In this document: piece by piece, positions 38,493 to 48,030 of the stretch | Numbering within the stretch: the stretch's first letter is position 1 | Layout: every line of letters starts with the position of its first letter | DNA from: Alphaproteobacteria bacterium | Lineage (GTDB): Bacteria > Pseudomonadota > Alphaproteobacteria > Acetobacterales > Acetobacteraceae | NCBI GenBank assembly: GCA_017307285.1 | Contig: JAFKFI010000074.1 | Coordinates: 1 to 64,000 of the forward strand | Length of the DNA: 64,000 nt | Direction: 5' to 3' | Notes under the pieces: generated by a model | The model's input: only the letters and a program-made list of their open reading frames with translations | What the model was told of the DNA's origin: nothing | Database searches by the model: none | Made by a program: the position numbers and the translations under genes

Positions 38493-38518
38493 CCCTCTCC
38501 CCCGATCAGGGGAGAGGG
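38493..38518. repeat. GC-rich palindromic repeat, copy C (short), likely terminator
   Basis: CCCTCTCCCC and GGGGAGAGGG are exact inverted repeats around CGATCA. It abuts the stop codon of the dihydroorotase gene (38519-38521, minus strand), so it could form a hairpin at the 3' end of that mRNA and also follows the 54-aa gene on the plus strand. Confidence 0.75.
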
Positions 38519-39844
38519 TCAGCGGAACCGGACGAGCCGGCCCATCGGTCGCCCTAGCACCTCGTCCTCGCGCATCACCGCCCGACCGCGTACGATCGTC
38601 GCCACCGGCCAGCCGGTGATCTCCATGCCGGCGAACGGGGTCCATCCGCAGGGCGAGACGATCCAGGATTCCTCGATCCGCCGGCGGCGGCGCATGTCGA
38701 CCAGGGTGAAGTCCGCGTCGTAGCCGGCCGCCAGCCGGCCCTTGCCGAGCGCGCCGTAGACCCGCGCCGGACCGGCGCAGAGCAGGTCCACCAGCCGGGA
38801 GAGGCTCAGTCGACCGGCATTCACGTGGTCGAGCATCACCGGCACGAGGGTCTGCACGCCCGTGAGCCCGGCGGCGCATTCGGGCCAGAGCAGTTCCTTG
38901 CGCGCCCGGCTGTGCGGGGCGTGGTCGGAGCCGATCGTATCCACCGTGCCGTCGCGGATCGCCGCCCACGCGGCTTCCCAATGACGCGGGCCGCGGATCG
39001 GCGGGTTCATCACCCCGTAGCCGCCCAATCTCTCATAAGCCTCGGGCGCCACCTGGGTGAGGTGGTTCACCAGCACCTCGGCGGTGGCGATGTCACGGAA
39101 GTTCTTGAGGTAGTCGAGCTCCTCCGCCGTCGACACGTGCAGGATGTGGGCCGGGCGGCCGGTCTTGGTGGCCAGCGCCATCAGCCGACGCGTGCCTAGG
39201 AAGGCCGTCTCCTCGTCGCGCCATTCCATGTGGCTGGCGTAGGGATCGCCCGTCTTGAAGCGTGCCTTGCGGTCCTGCAGGCGGTACTCGTCCTCGCTGT
39301 GATAGGCGATCCGGCGGCGGCCGGAGCGCATTACGCGCTCCAGGCTCTCGTCGTCCTCCACCAGGAGATCGCCGGTGGAGCTGCCGGCGAATACTTTGAT
39401 GGCGCACACTCCGCGCCCGAGTTCGAGTTCGGCGAGGGCGGGAGCGTTGGTCTTGGTCGCGCCGACATAGAGGCCGATGTCGCACCAGGCGTTTTCCTCG
39501 GCGTAGCCCTGCTTCCACGCGAGATGCTCGGCGTCGACGATGGCGGGGCTGGTGTTCGGCATGTCGAACACCGCCGCGAGACCGCCCAGCACGGCGGCCT
39601 TGGTGCCGGTCGGGATGCTCTCGATAGCGGGGTCGCCGGGATCGCGAAGATGCACGTGCGGGTCGATGAGGCCGGGCAGCACGTGTAGGGCGGCGGCATC
39701 GATGGTCTCGTCGGCGGTCGCATCGCCGGGCGCGCCGAGCGCCGCGATGCGGCCATCGCGCACGCCGACGCTGGTGGCCTCGAGGCCCCAGGGGAGAACA
39801 CAGGTTCCGTTGCGGATCAGCAGGTCGAAATGCGGCGCGGGCAT
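38519..39844 (-). CDS. pyrC: Dihydroorotase
   Basis: 441 residues. The N-terminal DPHVHLRDPG holds the first metal-binding His pair, CAIKVFAGSS contains the carbamylated Lys, ILHVSTAEELDYL a later His ligand, and DTIGSDHAPHSRARKE the catalytic Asp. It matches the long type-I dihydroorotase/allantoinase-like branch, which converts carbamoyl-aspartate to dihydroorotate in pyrimidine synthesis. Allantoinase cannot be fully ruled out, as no pyr genes are adjacent. Confidence 0.85.
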   Translation of the reverse strand: MPAPHFDLLIRNGTCVLPWGLEATSVGVRDGRIAALGAPGDATADETIDAAALHVLPGLIDPHVHLRDPGDPAIESIPTGTKAAVLGGLAAVFDMPNTSPAIVDAEHLAWKQGYAEENAWCDIGLYVGATKTNAPALAELELGRGVCAIKVFAGSSTGDLLVEDDESLERVMRSGRRRIAYHSEDEYRLQDRKARFKTGDPYASHMEWRDEETAFLGTRRLMALATKTGRPAHILHVSTAEELDYLKNFRDIATAEVLVNHLTQVAPEAYERLGGYGVMNPPIRGPRHWEAAWAAIRDGTVDTIGSDHAPHSRARKELLWPECAAGLTGVQTLVPVMLDHVNAGRLSLSRLVDLLCAGPARVYGALGKGRLAAGYDADFTLVDMRRRRRIEESWIVSPCGWTPFAGMEITGWPVATIVRGRAVMREDEVLGRPMGRLVRFR

Positions 39845-40055
39845 CGGATGCTTCCTTGCGCGGAGCGGTCTTGCAAACCTCTGCTGCTAACACCCGGCCG
39901 GGGTCCGGGCGAGTCCCCAGAGGGAGCCGTCGGAAAACTTTACAGGAGGTGAATCGGGTTGCAGCTAGGCCGTTGTAATATTTGCGTTACCGCCGATGGC
40001 ATCTAAGTTGCAAAACCGATCGCAAGCTGCACGAGACACCCAGGAGAGCTTGTCG

Positions 40056-40712
40056 ATGTCGTCGTTGGTTCGCACGTTCCAGGCTGGCGCAACCGCGCTG
40101 GCCATCGCAGTCGGAGGGATTGGCCTGGCGCACGCCGATGCCATTCCCTACCCGAATTCGGGCACCGAGAACCCGGTCGTCTATTCGTTCACCGCCGCGA
40201 GCACCGGCGACGTGATCGCCTATTTCACGGGGACGGGCGCCTCGTACTCGGAATCGCTCGGCATGTTCGTGAACGGCGTGCTGTCCCCGAACGGGTTCGG
40301 CCTCGGCAATCACTCTTCGAATATCGGGGACAGCTTCAATCTTGGCCATGTCAACGCCGGGGACTCGCTGGTCTTCGCGATCAACGTGTTCAACCCGCAA
40401 CTGTCGCCGCCCTATGTCTATTCGGACCCATCCCTGAACGGGCCGTATGATTTCGGCACCGCGGGCGCGGGAGCGAATCACATCTATTCTGTGCCCTATA
40501 CCGCGACTAGCCCGCTCTTCCCGGGCGTTCCGGCGGGCACTTATGTCGCATTCGAGGACCTGCCGGCCGGCGGCAGCGACTTCAACTATTTCGACGAAAC
40601 CTACGTGTTCACCAACGTCTCCAGCCATGTGGCCGTACCGGAGCCGGCCGCGATGGCGGTTCTCGGTGTCGGGCTGCTGGGCCTCGGCATGGTCCGCCGT
40701 CGTCGCGCCTGA
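40056..40712 (+). CDS. PEP-CTERM sorting-domain protein
   Basis: 218 residues from the ATG at 40056 (GGAGAG upstream). Signal peptide near residues 8-27 (ALAIAVGGIGLAHA). The middle is low in charge and rich in Gly, Ser, Asn and Tyr. The C-terminus is VPEPAAMAVLGVGLLGLGM followed by RRRRA, the complete PEP-CTERM sorting signal, which is recognised and cut by an exosortase in the inner membrane. No exosortase gene is in this window. Probably a surface or extracellular-matrix protein. Followed by a good terminator. Confidence 0.87.
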   Translation: MSSLVRTFQAGATALAIAVGGIGLAHADAIPYPNSGTENPVVYSFTAASTGDVIAYFTGTGASYSESLGMFVNGVLSPNGFGLGNHSSNIGDSFNLGHVNAGDSLVFAINVFNPQLSPPYVYSDPSLNGPYDFGTAGAGANHIYSVPYTATSPLFPGVPAGTYVAFEDLPAGGSDFNYFDETYVFTNVSSHVAVPEPAAMAVLGVGLLGLGMVRRRRA

Positions 40713-40743
40713 ACGGGACGGCACGACCATCGGATTGTGAGGG

Positions 40744-40774
40744 CGGCGTCCTTGCGGGCGCCGTTTTCATTTTG
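40744..40774 (+). terminator. Rho-independent terminator of the PEP-CTERM gene
   Basis: Eight-pair stem CGGCGTCC / GGGCGCCG (one G-T) with loop TTGC, followed by TTTTCATTTT. It overlaps the last codons of the convergent asparagine-synthetase-like gene. Confidence 0.8.
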
Positions 40775-42533
40775 TCGCCAGCACCTCGAAGACGTCGCCT
40801 CCGGCCGCGAGTCCGAGGATGTGGCGGTTGTGCCAGAGGGCGTAGAACAGCAGGCTCCAAGCGGCGAAACCGCCGGGCCAGCCGGTGCCGCAATTACGGA
40901 ACAGCGCCTCGACCTTCGCCCGATCGGCGATCTCGGCCACCCCTGGCTGGCCGGCCACGAGCGGGCCGAGCCGGCTGCCCTGGCTTGCGATCCAGGTGCC
41001 GACCGGAACGGTGAAGCCTTGTTTCGGCGCCCAGGGATTGGCCTCGGGCAGATGCTTCTCCAGCCATTTGCGCAGCAGCCACTTGCCGCGTCCCTGTCGC
41101 ACCTTGAGCACGTCGGGCAGCGGGAAGCCGGCGGCGGCCACGCCGGGGTCGAGGAACGGCGTGCGGCCTTCGACCGCGTGCGCCATCAGGCAGCGGTCCA
41201 GCTTGAGCAGCAAGTCGTGGGGCAGCCAGTCCGCCACATCGGTTGCTTGCGCGGCGGCGAGCCGCGACCGACCGCCCTCGGCGGCCCGGCCCTCCGAGGC
41301 CGCGTATCCGTCGCGCCAACCCACTGGGGGCGCGCGCAGCACGTCCACTCGATCGAAGCAGCCCCGCGCGCGCATCACCCGGCCGCCCAGCCACCACGGC
41401 CGCATCGCACTGCGGTACCGCCCGTAGCCGCCGAAGATTTCGTCGCCGCCTTCGCCGCAAAGCACCACCTTCACGTCCTGCCGCGCCCGTTGGGCGAGAA
41501 ACCAGGTCGGGATGATGGCGTAGTCCGCCGTCGGGTCGTCCATGCAGGCGACGATCTCGGGCAGGTGGCGCCAGACCATCGCCTCGCTGATCTCGATGGT
41601 CTCGTGCCGGGCGCCGGCGGCGCGGGCAACCACCGCCGCGTGTGCGCGCTCGTCGGCCGCGCCGCCGTCCCAGCCGGCGGTGAAGGCGAGCACGGGCTGG
41701 CTGTTCAGCCGCGCCATCAATGCGAGGAGGGTGGCGCTGTCGATGCCGCCCGAGAGGAACATGCCGTAGGGCACGTCGCTGCGCTGGTGCAAATCGACGC
41801 TCTCCTCGAGCGCGCGGTCGAGGCGGGCGAGCGCCGCGTCCTCCCCGATGTTCTCCGTCGGGGTGTCGGGCAGGGCCGGGATGCGGTTGCGGCTTAGGAT
41901 ATGGCCGTCGGAGCAGGTCAGCGTCTCGCCGGGCAGCACGCGGTGGATGCCCTCGAAAATCGTCTCCGTGCCGGTGGTGAACTGCAGTTGCAGCAGTTCC
42001 GAGCGAGCGGTGGGACGCAAGCGGCGGCCAACCAGGCCGGTCGCCAGGATGGCCTGCGGCTCGGAGGCGAAGGCAAGGCCGCCGGCCACCTGCGCGGTGT
42101 AGAGCGGCTTGATGCCGAACGGGTCGCGCGTGAGGGTGATGGTGCGTCCCACCCGGTCATGCACTGCGATTGCGAACATGCCGCGCAGATGCCGCGCGTA
42201 TCCGCCGGGGCCGTCGCGCAGCCACAGATGCAGCGGCGGCTCGCAGTCGCTGTTGGTGGTGAAGTTCACGCCGGGCAAGCCCGCGCGCAGTTCGCGGTAG
42301 TTGTAGACCTCGCCGTTGGCGACCAGCGCGGCCTGGCCGGCGAACAGCGGCTGGTCGCCGGTCTCCAGGTCGATGATGGCGAGGCGGTTGTGCAGCAGCG
42401 CGATGCGGCCGACCACCGTGTGGCCGGAGCCGTCGGGGCCGCGATGTGCCAGGCTGCCGATCATGGTAGCGAGCGTGGCCGGGTCGGGCGGCGGCGCCCC
42501 CGGAGCGAGGATCAGACCGGCAATGCCGCACAT
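40767..42533 (-). CDS. asnB: Asparagine synthase (glutamine-hydrolysing)
   Basis: 588 residues. N-terminal class-II glutamine amidotransferase domain starts MCGIAGLI (Cys2 nucleophile), with LAHRGPDGSG, NHRLAI-like and NGEVYNY segments. The synthetase domain has FLSGGIDSATLLALM near residue 260 (pyrophosphate loop) and EGGDEIFGGYGRYR. This makes an acyl-adenylate and transfers ammonia from glutamine. Its start overlaps the stop of the GT4 glycosyltransferase and it faces a PEP-CTERM gene, a context where AsnB-like amidotransferases modify surface glycans; so it may act on a sugar acid, not on aspartate (inference). Confidence 0.85.
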   Translation of the reverse strand: MCGIAGLILAPGAPPPDPATLATMIGSLAHRGPDGSGHTVVGRIALLHNRLAIIDLETGDQPLFAGQAALVANGEVYNYRELRAGLPGVNFTTNSDCEPPLHLWLRDGPGGYARHLRGMFAIAVHDRVGRTITLTRDPFGIKPLYTAQVAGGLAFASEPQAILATGLVGRRLRPTARSELLQLQFTTGTETIFEGIHRVLPGETLTCSDGHILSRNRIPALPDTPTENIGEDAALARLDRALEESVDLHQRSDVPYGMFLSGGIDSATLLALMARLNSQPVLAFTAGWDGGAADERAHAAVVARAAGARHETIEISEAMVWRHLPEIVACMDDPTADYAIIPTWFLAQRARQDVKVVLCGEGGDEIFGGYGRYRSAMRPWWLGGRVMRARGCFDRVDVLRAPPVGWRDGYAASEGRAAEGGRSRLAAAQATDVADWLPHDLLLKLDRCLMAHAVEGRTPFLDPGVAAAGFPLPDVLKVRQGRGKWLLRKWLEKHLPEANPWAPKQGFTVPVGTWIASQGSRLGPLVAGQPGVAEIADRAKVEALFRNCGTGWPGGFAAWSLLFYALWHNRHILGLAAGGDVFEVLATK

Positions 42534-43558
42534 CAGGCTTTCTCCACGGCGCCCAGGAACTCCCGCCAGCGCGCCACCACGGGGGCTTCGGCAAACTCGG
42601 TCTCGAAGCGCCGCCGTCCCGTGCGGGTCAGCGACGCGGCGCGCGCCGGATCATCCAGCACGTGGGCCAGCGCATCGGCCAGCGCGCCGGGGTCCCCGGG
42701 CGGCACCAGTACGCCGTCGTCGGACGTGATCAACTCGCGCGGCCCCTCCGACGCGGCGGCCACCACCGGCCGGCCGGCCGACCATGCTTCTATTACCACG
42801 TTGCCTAATGGTTCGTGACGGGATGGGCAGACCAGCGCGTCGGCGGCGGCGAGCAACGCCCCCGTGTCCTCCCGCCACCCGATCAGGTGCAGCCGGTCGG
42901 ACACGCCCTCGCGTCGCGCGGCATCCAGCAAGTCGGCTCGCTCCGGCCCCTCCCCGGCGATCACGGCATGGGTACCTGGCAGGCGGGGGAGGGCGCTGAT
43001 CAGCATGTCGAAGGCCTTGTTGCGATGCAGCCGGCCGAGCGCCAGCACGAGTTTGCAGTCCGGCGGGACGCCCAGCGACTGACGGGAGACCGGCGTGGCG
43101 CCCCCCAGGTCGTCGACGAAGTTCGGGACATAGTGCACGCGCCGGTCGGCCCAGCCCTGCCCAGCGATCCAGCGAACGATGCCGCGTGTGTTGCCCACCA
43201 AATGATCGCAGCGCCGGTAATAGTCGAGGTCGTAGTAGCCGCCGAGCCGCCCCGCCAACACCCAGTCGCCGGGTGGTGTGAAGCTCGCGGCGCGGTTCAT
43301 CCAGGCGACCACCACGCGCGGGCCGAAGCGGCGCAGCAGGGTACGCAGTCGCGGCCCGGTCAGCAGGTCCGCCGGGCCGCCGAATCCGAGCTGTCGGGGG
43401 GCGAGGCCCGCCCTGGCGAGACGCGCCGCGCGGGGCTCGTTGCGGCGAATCACCGGCAAGACGCTGTCGCCGGCGCGATGCAGGGCGGTCGTGAGCCGCT
43501 CGAAGAACAGCTCCGCCCCGCCGGTCGGCGCACCGGCCATGACCTGCGCGACTTTCAT
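42533..43558 (-). CDS. Glycosyltransferase family 4
   Basis: 341 residues with a GT-B fold. The N-terminus is VAQVMAGAPTGGAELFFERL. The C-terminal Rossmann domain shows LVLALGRLHRNKAFDMLISAL, AGEGPERADLL and CPSRHEPLGNVVIEAWSAGRPVV, with the Glu-x7-Glu motif of GT4 retaining enzymes. Probably adds a sugar to a lipid-linked glycan at the cytoplasmic membrane. One-base overlap with asnB downstream. Confidence 0.88.
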   Translation of the reverse strand: MKVAQVMAGAPTGGAELFFERLTTALHRAGDSVLPVIRRNEPRAARLARAGLAPRQLGFGGPADLLTGPRLRTLLRRFGPRVVVAWMNRAASFTPPGDWVLAGRLGGYYDLDYYRRCDHLVGNTRGIVRWIAGQGWADRRVHYVPNFVDDLGGATPVSRQSLGVPPDCKLVLALGRLHRNKAFDMLISALPRLPGTHAVIAGEGPERADLLDAARREGVSDRLHLIGWREDTGALLAAADALVCPSRHEPLGNVVIEAWSAGRPVVAAASEGPRELITSDDGVLVPPGDPGALADALAHVLDDPARAASLTRTGRRRFETEFAEAPVVARWREFLGAVEKA

Positions 43559-43656
43559 CGTCCGCTGCTCGCGAAGGTCGGGGAAACAGACGGTCGGATC
43601 ATCGCGCGCTCTCTACACGTCTTGCCGCATCCCGTGCGAGAGCCCAACTCGAACAC

Positions 43657-44481
43657 ATGACGCAAATGGCCGTGCTGCCCGAGCGGGGCGTGGTGGAGAT
43701 CGGCGGGGAGGACCGGGTGTCCTTCCTGCAAGGACTCGTCTCGAACGACGTGGCGGAGGCCGCGCCTGGCCGCGCCGTGTGGGCGGCGCTGCTGACGCCG
43801 CAAGGCAAATGGCTCGCGGATTTCTTCATCCTGTCCGAGGGCGAGCGCCTGCTGCTCGACTGCGAGCGCGCCCAGGCCGCGATGCTCGCGCAGCGCCTCG
43901 GGCGCTTCCGCCTGCGCGCAAAGGTGCAGGTGCGGGACGCCTCGGCCGAGTTCTCTGTTCACGCGGCATGGAATGGTGCGCCCGATATGGGTGCCGGGAT
44001 CGCGGCGCCCGATCCGCGATTGCCGGAGGCCGGCTGGCGGATTCTCGCCCGCGAGAAGCTGCCCGCCAACGCGACTCTGGCTGATTGGGACCGGCATCGG
44101 CTGGCGCTCGGGCTGCCGGACGGGTCGCGCGATCTGGAGGCGGAGAAGTCCACGTTGCTGGAGGGCGGCTTCGATGAGCTGAACGGCGTGTCCTGGACCA
44201 AGGGCTGCTATATGGGCCAGGAGCTCACCGCCCGCACCAAATATCGCGGGCTGCTGAAGCGGCGGCTGGTCCCGGTGGAGGTGGACGGGATGCTGCCCGA
44301 GCCAGGCGCCACGATTACGAAGGGCAGCGCCGAGGTGGGCGTGATGCGCTCGGGGCGAGATCGGCGAGGGCTCGCGTTGTTGCGGCTGGATGCGCTCGAC
44401 GACACGCTGACCTGTGCCGGGGCAACCTTGTCCCCGCGCGTGCCGCGCTGGTTCGCGCGCGAGACCGTCCCGGCATCCTGA
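43657..44481 (+). CDS. ygfZ: Folate-binding protein YgfZ/T-protein family
   Basis: 274 residues. The key signature KGCYMGQELTARTKYRG is present with its conserved Cys, after GRAVWAALLTPQGKWLADFF, the usual folate-binding loop. YgfZ/IbaG-type proteins use a folate to help maintain some Fe-S enzymes, such as those for tRNA modification. Divergent from the GT4 gene. Confidence 0.9.
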   Translation: MTQMAVLPERGVVEIGGEDRVSFLQGLVSNDVAEAAPGRAVWAALLTPQGKWLADFFILSEGERLLLDCERAQAAMLAQRLGRFRLRAKVQVRDASAEFSVHAAWNGAPDMGAGIAAPDPRLPEAGWRILAREKLPANATLADWDRHRLALGLPDGSRDLEAEKSTLLEGGFDELNGVSWTKGCYMGQELTARTKYRGLLKRRLVPVEVDGMLPEPGATITKGSAEVGVMRSGRDRRGLALLRLDALDDTLTCAGATLSPRVPRWFARETVPAS

Positions 44482-44492
44482 CGCAACCGCCG

Positions 44493-45503
44493 TCAGGAGC
44501 GATCCGCGACCAGTCTGTCGTAGCCCTTCCAGCGGTAGATCAGCGCCGAGGCCGCCCAGCACAGCGCGAAGATGCCGATGACCACGAAGCCGAAATCGGC
44601 GAGGTCGTCGTTGAGCCCCGAGACCACGTCCCAGATCCCTCCGGCGAGGCCCAGCTTTTCCGCGATCAGTCCCAGCGCCTCAATGCCGCCGATCAGCAGC
44701 GCCACGACCACCGAGGCGGCGGTGATGGTGAGGTTGTACCAGAGTTTGCGGATCGGGTTGACGGCCGCCCAGCCATAGGCGCCGACCATCAGCACGCTGT
44801 CGGCGGTGTCCACCAGCGCCATGCCGGAGGCGAACAGGGCGGGAAAGATGAGGGTAAGCCAGGGCGACATGCCTTGCGCCGCCTGTGTGGCGGAGATGCC
44901 GAGCAGTCCGACCTCGGTCGCGGTGTCGAAGCCGAGGCCGAACAGGAACCCGAGCGGATACATCTGCCAGCTCGCCCGCACCCCGCGCAGCACGGGACGG
45001 AGCAGCCGGGCGAGCAGTCCGCCGGTGGCAAACGAATCTTCCTCGGCCAGCGAGATACCGAGATGCGCCCGCCGGAATTGGCGCCACACGTCGCGCAGAA
45101 TGCCGAGATTGACCAAGGCGATGGCGACCAGGAACCCGGCCGAGACCGAGGTGCCGATCGCCCCGCCGATCACTCGCACCCCCTCCACGCTGCCCTGCAT
45201 GGCTGATGCGGCGGCGGCCACCGCGACGCAGGCCAGCATCACCACGGTCGAGTGGCCCAGCGAGAACCACAATCCGACGGTGGTGGGCCGCCGGCCATCA
45301 TGCATCAGCTTGCGGACGACGTTGTCGATGGCCGCGATATGATCGGCATCCACTGCGTGCCGCAAGCCGAACACCCAGGCGAGCAGCGCTGTCCCGAGCA
45401 GGGTGGGCCGGCCGGCAAAGCTCGCCCAAGCCCATATCCACGCGATGGCATTGACCGCCACCAGTCCAACGATGAGCGTGACGGCCATATGCTTGGACTG
45501 CAT
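44493..45503 (-). CDS. HoxN/NixA-family nickel/cobalt permease
   Basis: 336 residues from the ATG at 45503 (GTGGAAAG upstream). Eight TM segments. The metal-binding signature FGLRHAVDADHIAAIDN is in TM2, followed by LWFSLGHSTVVMLA and LGFLFGLGFDTATEVGLLG, the three NiCoT motifs. Imports Ni2+ and/or Co2+; selectivity cannot be read. I see no cobalamin riboswitch or NikR-like operator upstream. Confidence 0.92.
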   Translation of the reverse strand: MQSKHMAVTLIVGLVAVNAIAWIWAWASFAGRPTLLGTALLAWVFGLRHAVDADHIAAIDNVVRKLMHDGRRPTTVGLWFSLGHSTVVMLACVAVAAAASAMQGSVEGVRVIGGAIGTSVSAGFLVAIALVNLGILRDVWRQFRRAHLGISLAEEDSFATGGLLARLLRPVLRGVRASWQMYPLGFLFGLGFDTATEVGLLGISATQAAQGMSPWLTLIFPALFASGMALVDTADSVLMVGAYGWAAVNPIRKLWYNLTITAASVVVALLIGGIEALGLIAEKLGLAGGIWDVVSGLNDDLADFGFVVIGIFALCWAASALIYRWKGYDRLVADRS

Positions 45504-45694
45504 GCATCTTTCCACCTTGCCGGTCACAGCCTAGCTCGCGCTGCTGGCCGCGCGAAGGGACGCGCTCGGCTCGTTTCGGATACACGGCGCGGGAAAACCG
45601 CCCGGCGCCAACTATTGGTCTGGATGCGTGCTCTGATTCCGTCTAAAGAACGATAGGCGTGTGGAACGGAACGGGCTACGGGGCGGGAGGCTCG

Positions 45695-46576
45695 ATGGAT
45701 CGGCTCACGAGCATGGCCGTCTTCGCGAAAGTGGTGGAGGCGAACAGCTTCTCGGCGGCTGCCCGGACGCTCGGCATTTCGCAGGCCACGGCGAGCAAGC
45801 ACGTGCAGATGCTCGAGGCCTGGCTCGGTGTGCGGCTGCTCAACCGGACGACGCGCCGGATCGGGATGACCGCCATCGGCGAGAGTTTCCATGCCCAGTG
45901 CACCCGCATTCTCGACGACATCGACGAGGCGCGGAACGCTAGCAAGAACCAGACGAACCTGCGCGGGCCGCTGCGCATCGCGGCACCCGTATGCTTCGGC
46001 AGCACGAAGCTCGGCCCGATCCTACGCGGCTTCGCGCAGATGCACGCAGCGATCACGCTGGAGGTGTTTCTGAGTGATCGGGCCGTGGATCCGCTGGAAG
46101 AGGGGTTCGATGTGGCGATCCAACTCGGTACCGATCAGGGACCGGGTCTTGCCGTGCGCCGGCTGGCGGCCTTGCCCTCCGTGCTTTGCGCGGCACCCGC
46201 CTATCTTGCCGGGCGGCACGCGCCCGCCGCGCCCGAGGCCCTCGAGCATCATGTCTGCTTGCTGGATCGCCAGCTATTCCCCAGGGGCTGGCGGTTCGTC
46301 GGTTCCAGCGGCGATTCGGCGCCGCCGCTATCCTACCAGGTTGCCGCCAATAACGCGCTGCTCCTGCGCGAGGCGGCGGCCGATGGCGCCGGGGTGCTGC
46401 TCGCCCCGGAATTCTGCGTGCAAGCCTATTTGGCGGAGGGGCGCCTGGTGCGCCTGTTGCCCGATTGGAGTGCGCCGCCGCTGGAACTGAGCGCCGCTTT
46501 CCCGGCGGCCCGACAGCTCTCGGCCAAGACTCGCGAGATCGTCGCCTATCTCGCGGATCACGCCGCAACCGCCTAG
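45695..46576 (+). CDS. LysR-family transcriptional regulator
   Basis: 293 residues from the ATG at 45695 (GGGAGG upstream). Winged HTH at the N-terminus: MAVFAKVVEANSFSAAARTL, ISQATASKHVQMLEAWLGVR, LNRTTRRIGMTAIGE. The co-inducer domain starts with GPLRIAAPVCFGSTKLGPIL. Convergent with the MFS gene, the two stops sharing the palindromic CTAG, so it need not regulate that gene. Confidence 0.92.
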   Translation: MDRLTSMAVFAKVVEANSFSAAARTLGISQATASKHVQMLEAWLGVRLLNRTTRRIGMTAIGESFHAQCTRILDDIDEARNASKNQTNLRGPLRIAAPVCFGSTKLGPILRGFAQMHAAITLEVFLSDRAVDPLEEGFDVAIQLGTDQGPGLAVRRLAALPSVLCAAPAYLAGRHAPAAPEALEHHVCLLDRQLFPRGWRFVGSSGDSAPPLSYQVAANNALLLREAAADGAGVLLAPEFCVQAYLAEGRLVRLLPDWSAPPLELSAAFPAARQLSAKTREIVAYLADHAATA

Positions 46577-47916
46577 GCGCGACGCTCGGCCGAGCCCGGG
46601 GCGAAACTTGACTGACCCTCGGGCGCGCGTTCCAGCGCGCTTTGGTGTCGCAGCAGCAGGACGACGACCATCGCCAGCAGCGCGAAGGCGGCGATCACCA
46701 GGAGGCCTGCGGCGAAATTGCCGGTCGCCTCGCGCAGCCAGCCCATGACGAACGGGCCGAAGAACCCCGCCAGATTGCCGATCGAGTTGATCACGGCGAT
46801 CCCCGTCGCCGCGGCGGCGCCGCTCAGGAAGGCGGTCGGGAAGGTCCAGAACACCGGGAGCACCGCGAAGACGCCGAACGCGCCCACCGTGAGCGCGATC
46901 ATTTTGAGCAGCGGATCGTCGAGCAGGGCGGAGGCGCCGATGCCCAGCGCCGCGATCGCCAGCGCGACGGCGGCGTGCCCCTTGCGCTCCATGTGCCGGT
47001 CGGAGCGCCGGCCGTACCAGATCATGCCGATCGTGCCGACGATGTAGGGCACGGCGGAGATCAGGCCGTTCTGCCAGTTCGTCACCCCGAACGTCTTGAC
47101 GATCTGCGGCAGCCAGTACGCGGTGCCGTAATTCGCCGCGACGGCGCCGAAATAGACCACCGACAGAGCGAGCACGCGCGGCTCGATCAGCGCCTGCCCG
47201 ATGCTGATGTGCTGTGCCGCTTCGCGTGCCTGCTGCTCCCCGTCTAGCCGGGTCTGCAGCCACTGGCGCTCGCCGGGCTCCAGCCATGCGGCGTCGGCGG
47301 GCCGGTCGGTGAGATAGAAGAAAACCACGAACGCCAGGATGATCGCCGGCACCGCCTCGATGATGAACAGCCACTGCCAGCCGGCAAGGCCCAGGCCGCC
47401 GTGGAGATAAAGGAGCCATCCGGAAATCGGCGCCCCGATCACCGAGGAGAGGGGGATCGCCGCCATGAAATAGCCGACGATGCGAGCGCGGTAGACGGCG
47501 GGGAACCAGAGCGTCAGGTAGAAGATGATGCCAGGGAAGAACCCCGCCTCGGCGGCGCCGAGCAGGACGCGAACGAGGTAGAACGAATTCTCGTCGCCGA
47601 GGCCGGTTACGCGCCCGATCCACGGGATGAAGGCCATCGCGCCGGACAGGATGCCCCAGGAGAGCATGATCCGCGCGATCCACTTGCGCGCTCCGAACCG
47701 CTCCAGCGCGAGATTGGACGGCACCTCGAAGACGAAATAGCTGAAGAAGAAGATGCCGGCGCCGAAGCCGTAGGCGACCGAGGAGAGGCCGAGATCCTTG
47801 TTCATCTCGAGCGAGGCGAAGCCGACATTCACCCGGTCGAGATACGCCACGAAGTAGCAAACCATGAGGAACGGCACGATCCGGCGCGTGACCTTTGCAA
47901 TCGTTACCTGTTCCAC
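46573..47916 (-). CDS. MFS transporter, ACS/anion-cation symporter type
   Basis: 447 residues from a GTG at 47916 with GGGAGAAG upstream. Twelve TM segments. FLMVCYFVAYLDRVNVGFA, the conserved start of ACS-family permeases (tartrate, phthalate, glucarate, 4-hydroxyphenylacetate), is followed by FEVPSNLALERFGARKWIAR (motif A) and LLGAAEAGFFPGIIFYLTLW. Imports an organic anion, which one is unknown. Confidence 0.9.
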   Translation of the reverse strand: MEQVTIAKVTRRIVPFLMVCYFVAYLDRVNVGFASLEMNKDLGLSSVAYGFGAGIFFFSYFVFEVPSNLALERFGARKWIARIMLSWGILSGAMAFIPWIGRVTGLGDENSFYLVRVLLGAAEAGFFPGIIFYLTLWFPAVYRARIVGYFMAAIPLSSVIGAPISGWLLYLHGGLGLAGWQWLFIIEAVPAIILAFVVFFYLTDRPADAAWLEPGERQWLQTRLDGEQQAREAAQHISIGQALIEPRVLALSVVYFGAVAANYGTAYWLPQIVKTFGVTNWQNGLISAVPYIVGTIGMIWYGRRSDRHMERKGHAAVALAIAALGIGASALLDDPLLKMIALTVGAFGVFAVLPVFWTFPTAFLSGAAAATGIAVINSIGNLAGFFGPFVMGWLREATGNFAAGLLVIAAFALLAMVVVLLLRHQSALERAPEGQSSFAPGSAERRA

Positions 47917-48030
47917 GACGCTTCTCCCGCTCCGTGCTGCGGGGCTCAACGTGCATCCAGCAGGGCGGTTCGGCAACCGCGCGGCCCACCCGGCGTTGCG
48001 CCTGGCTCGACCCACAGCAGGAGTTTGCGA

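Noticed and set aside
40056-43558. A complete exosortase locus
   Set aside because: No exosortase gene and no other sorting-system gene is present in the window; only a substrate-like protein and two glycan genes are seen.
45504-45694. A cobalamin riboswitch upstream of the Ni/Co permease
   Set aside because: I found no B12-box-like element or extended stem structure in this region.
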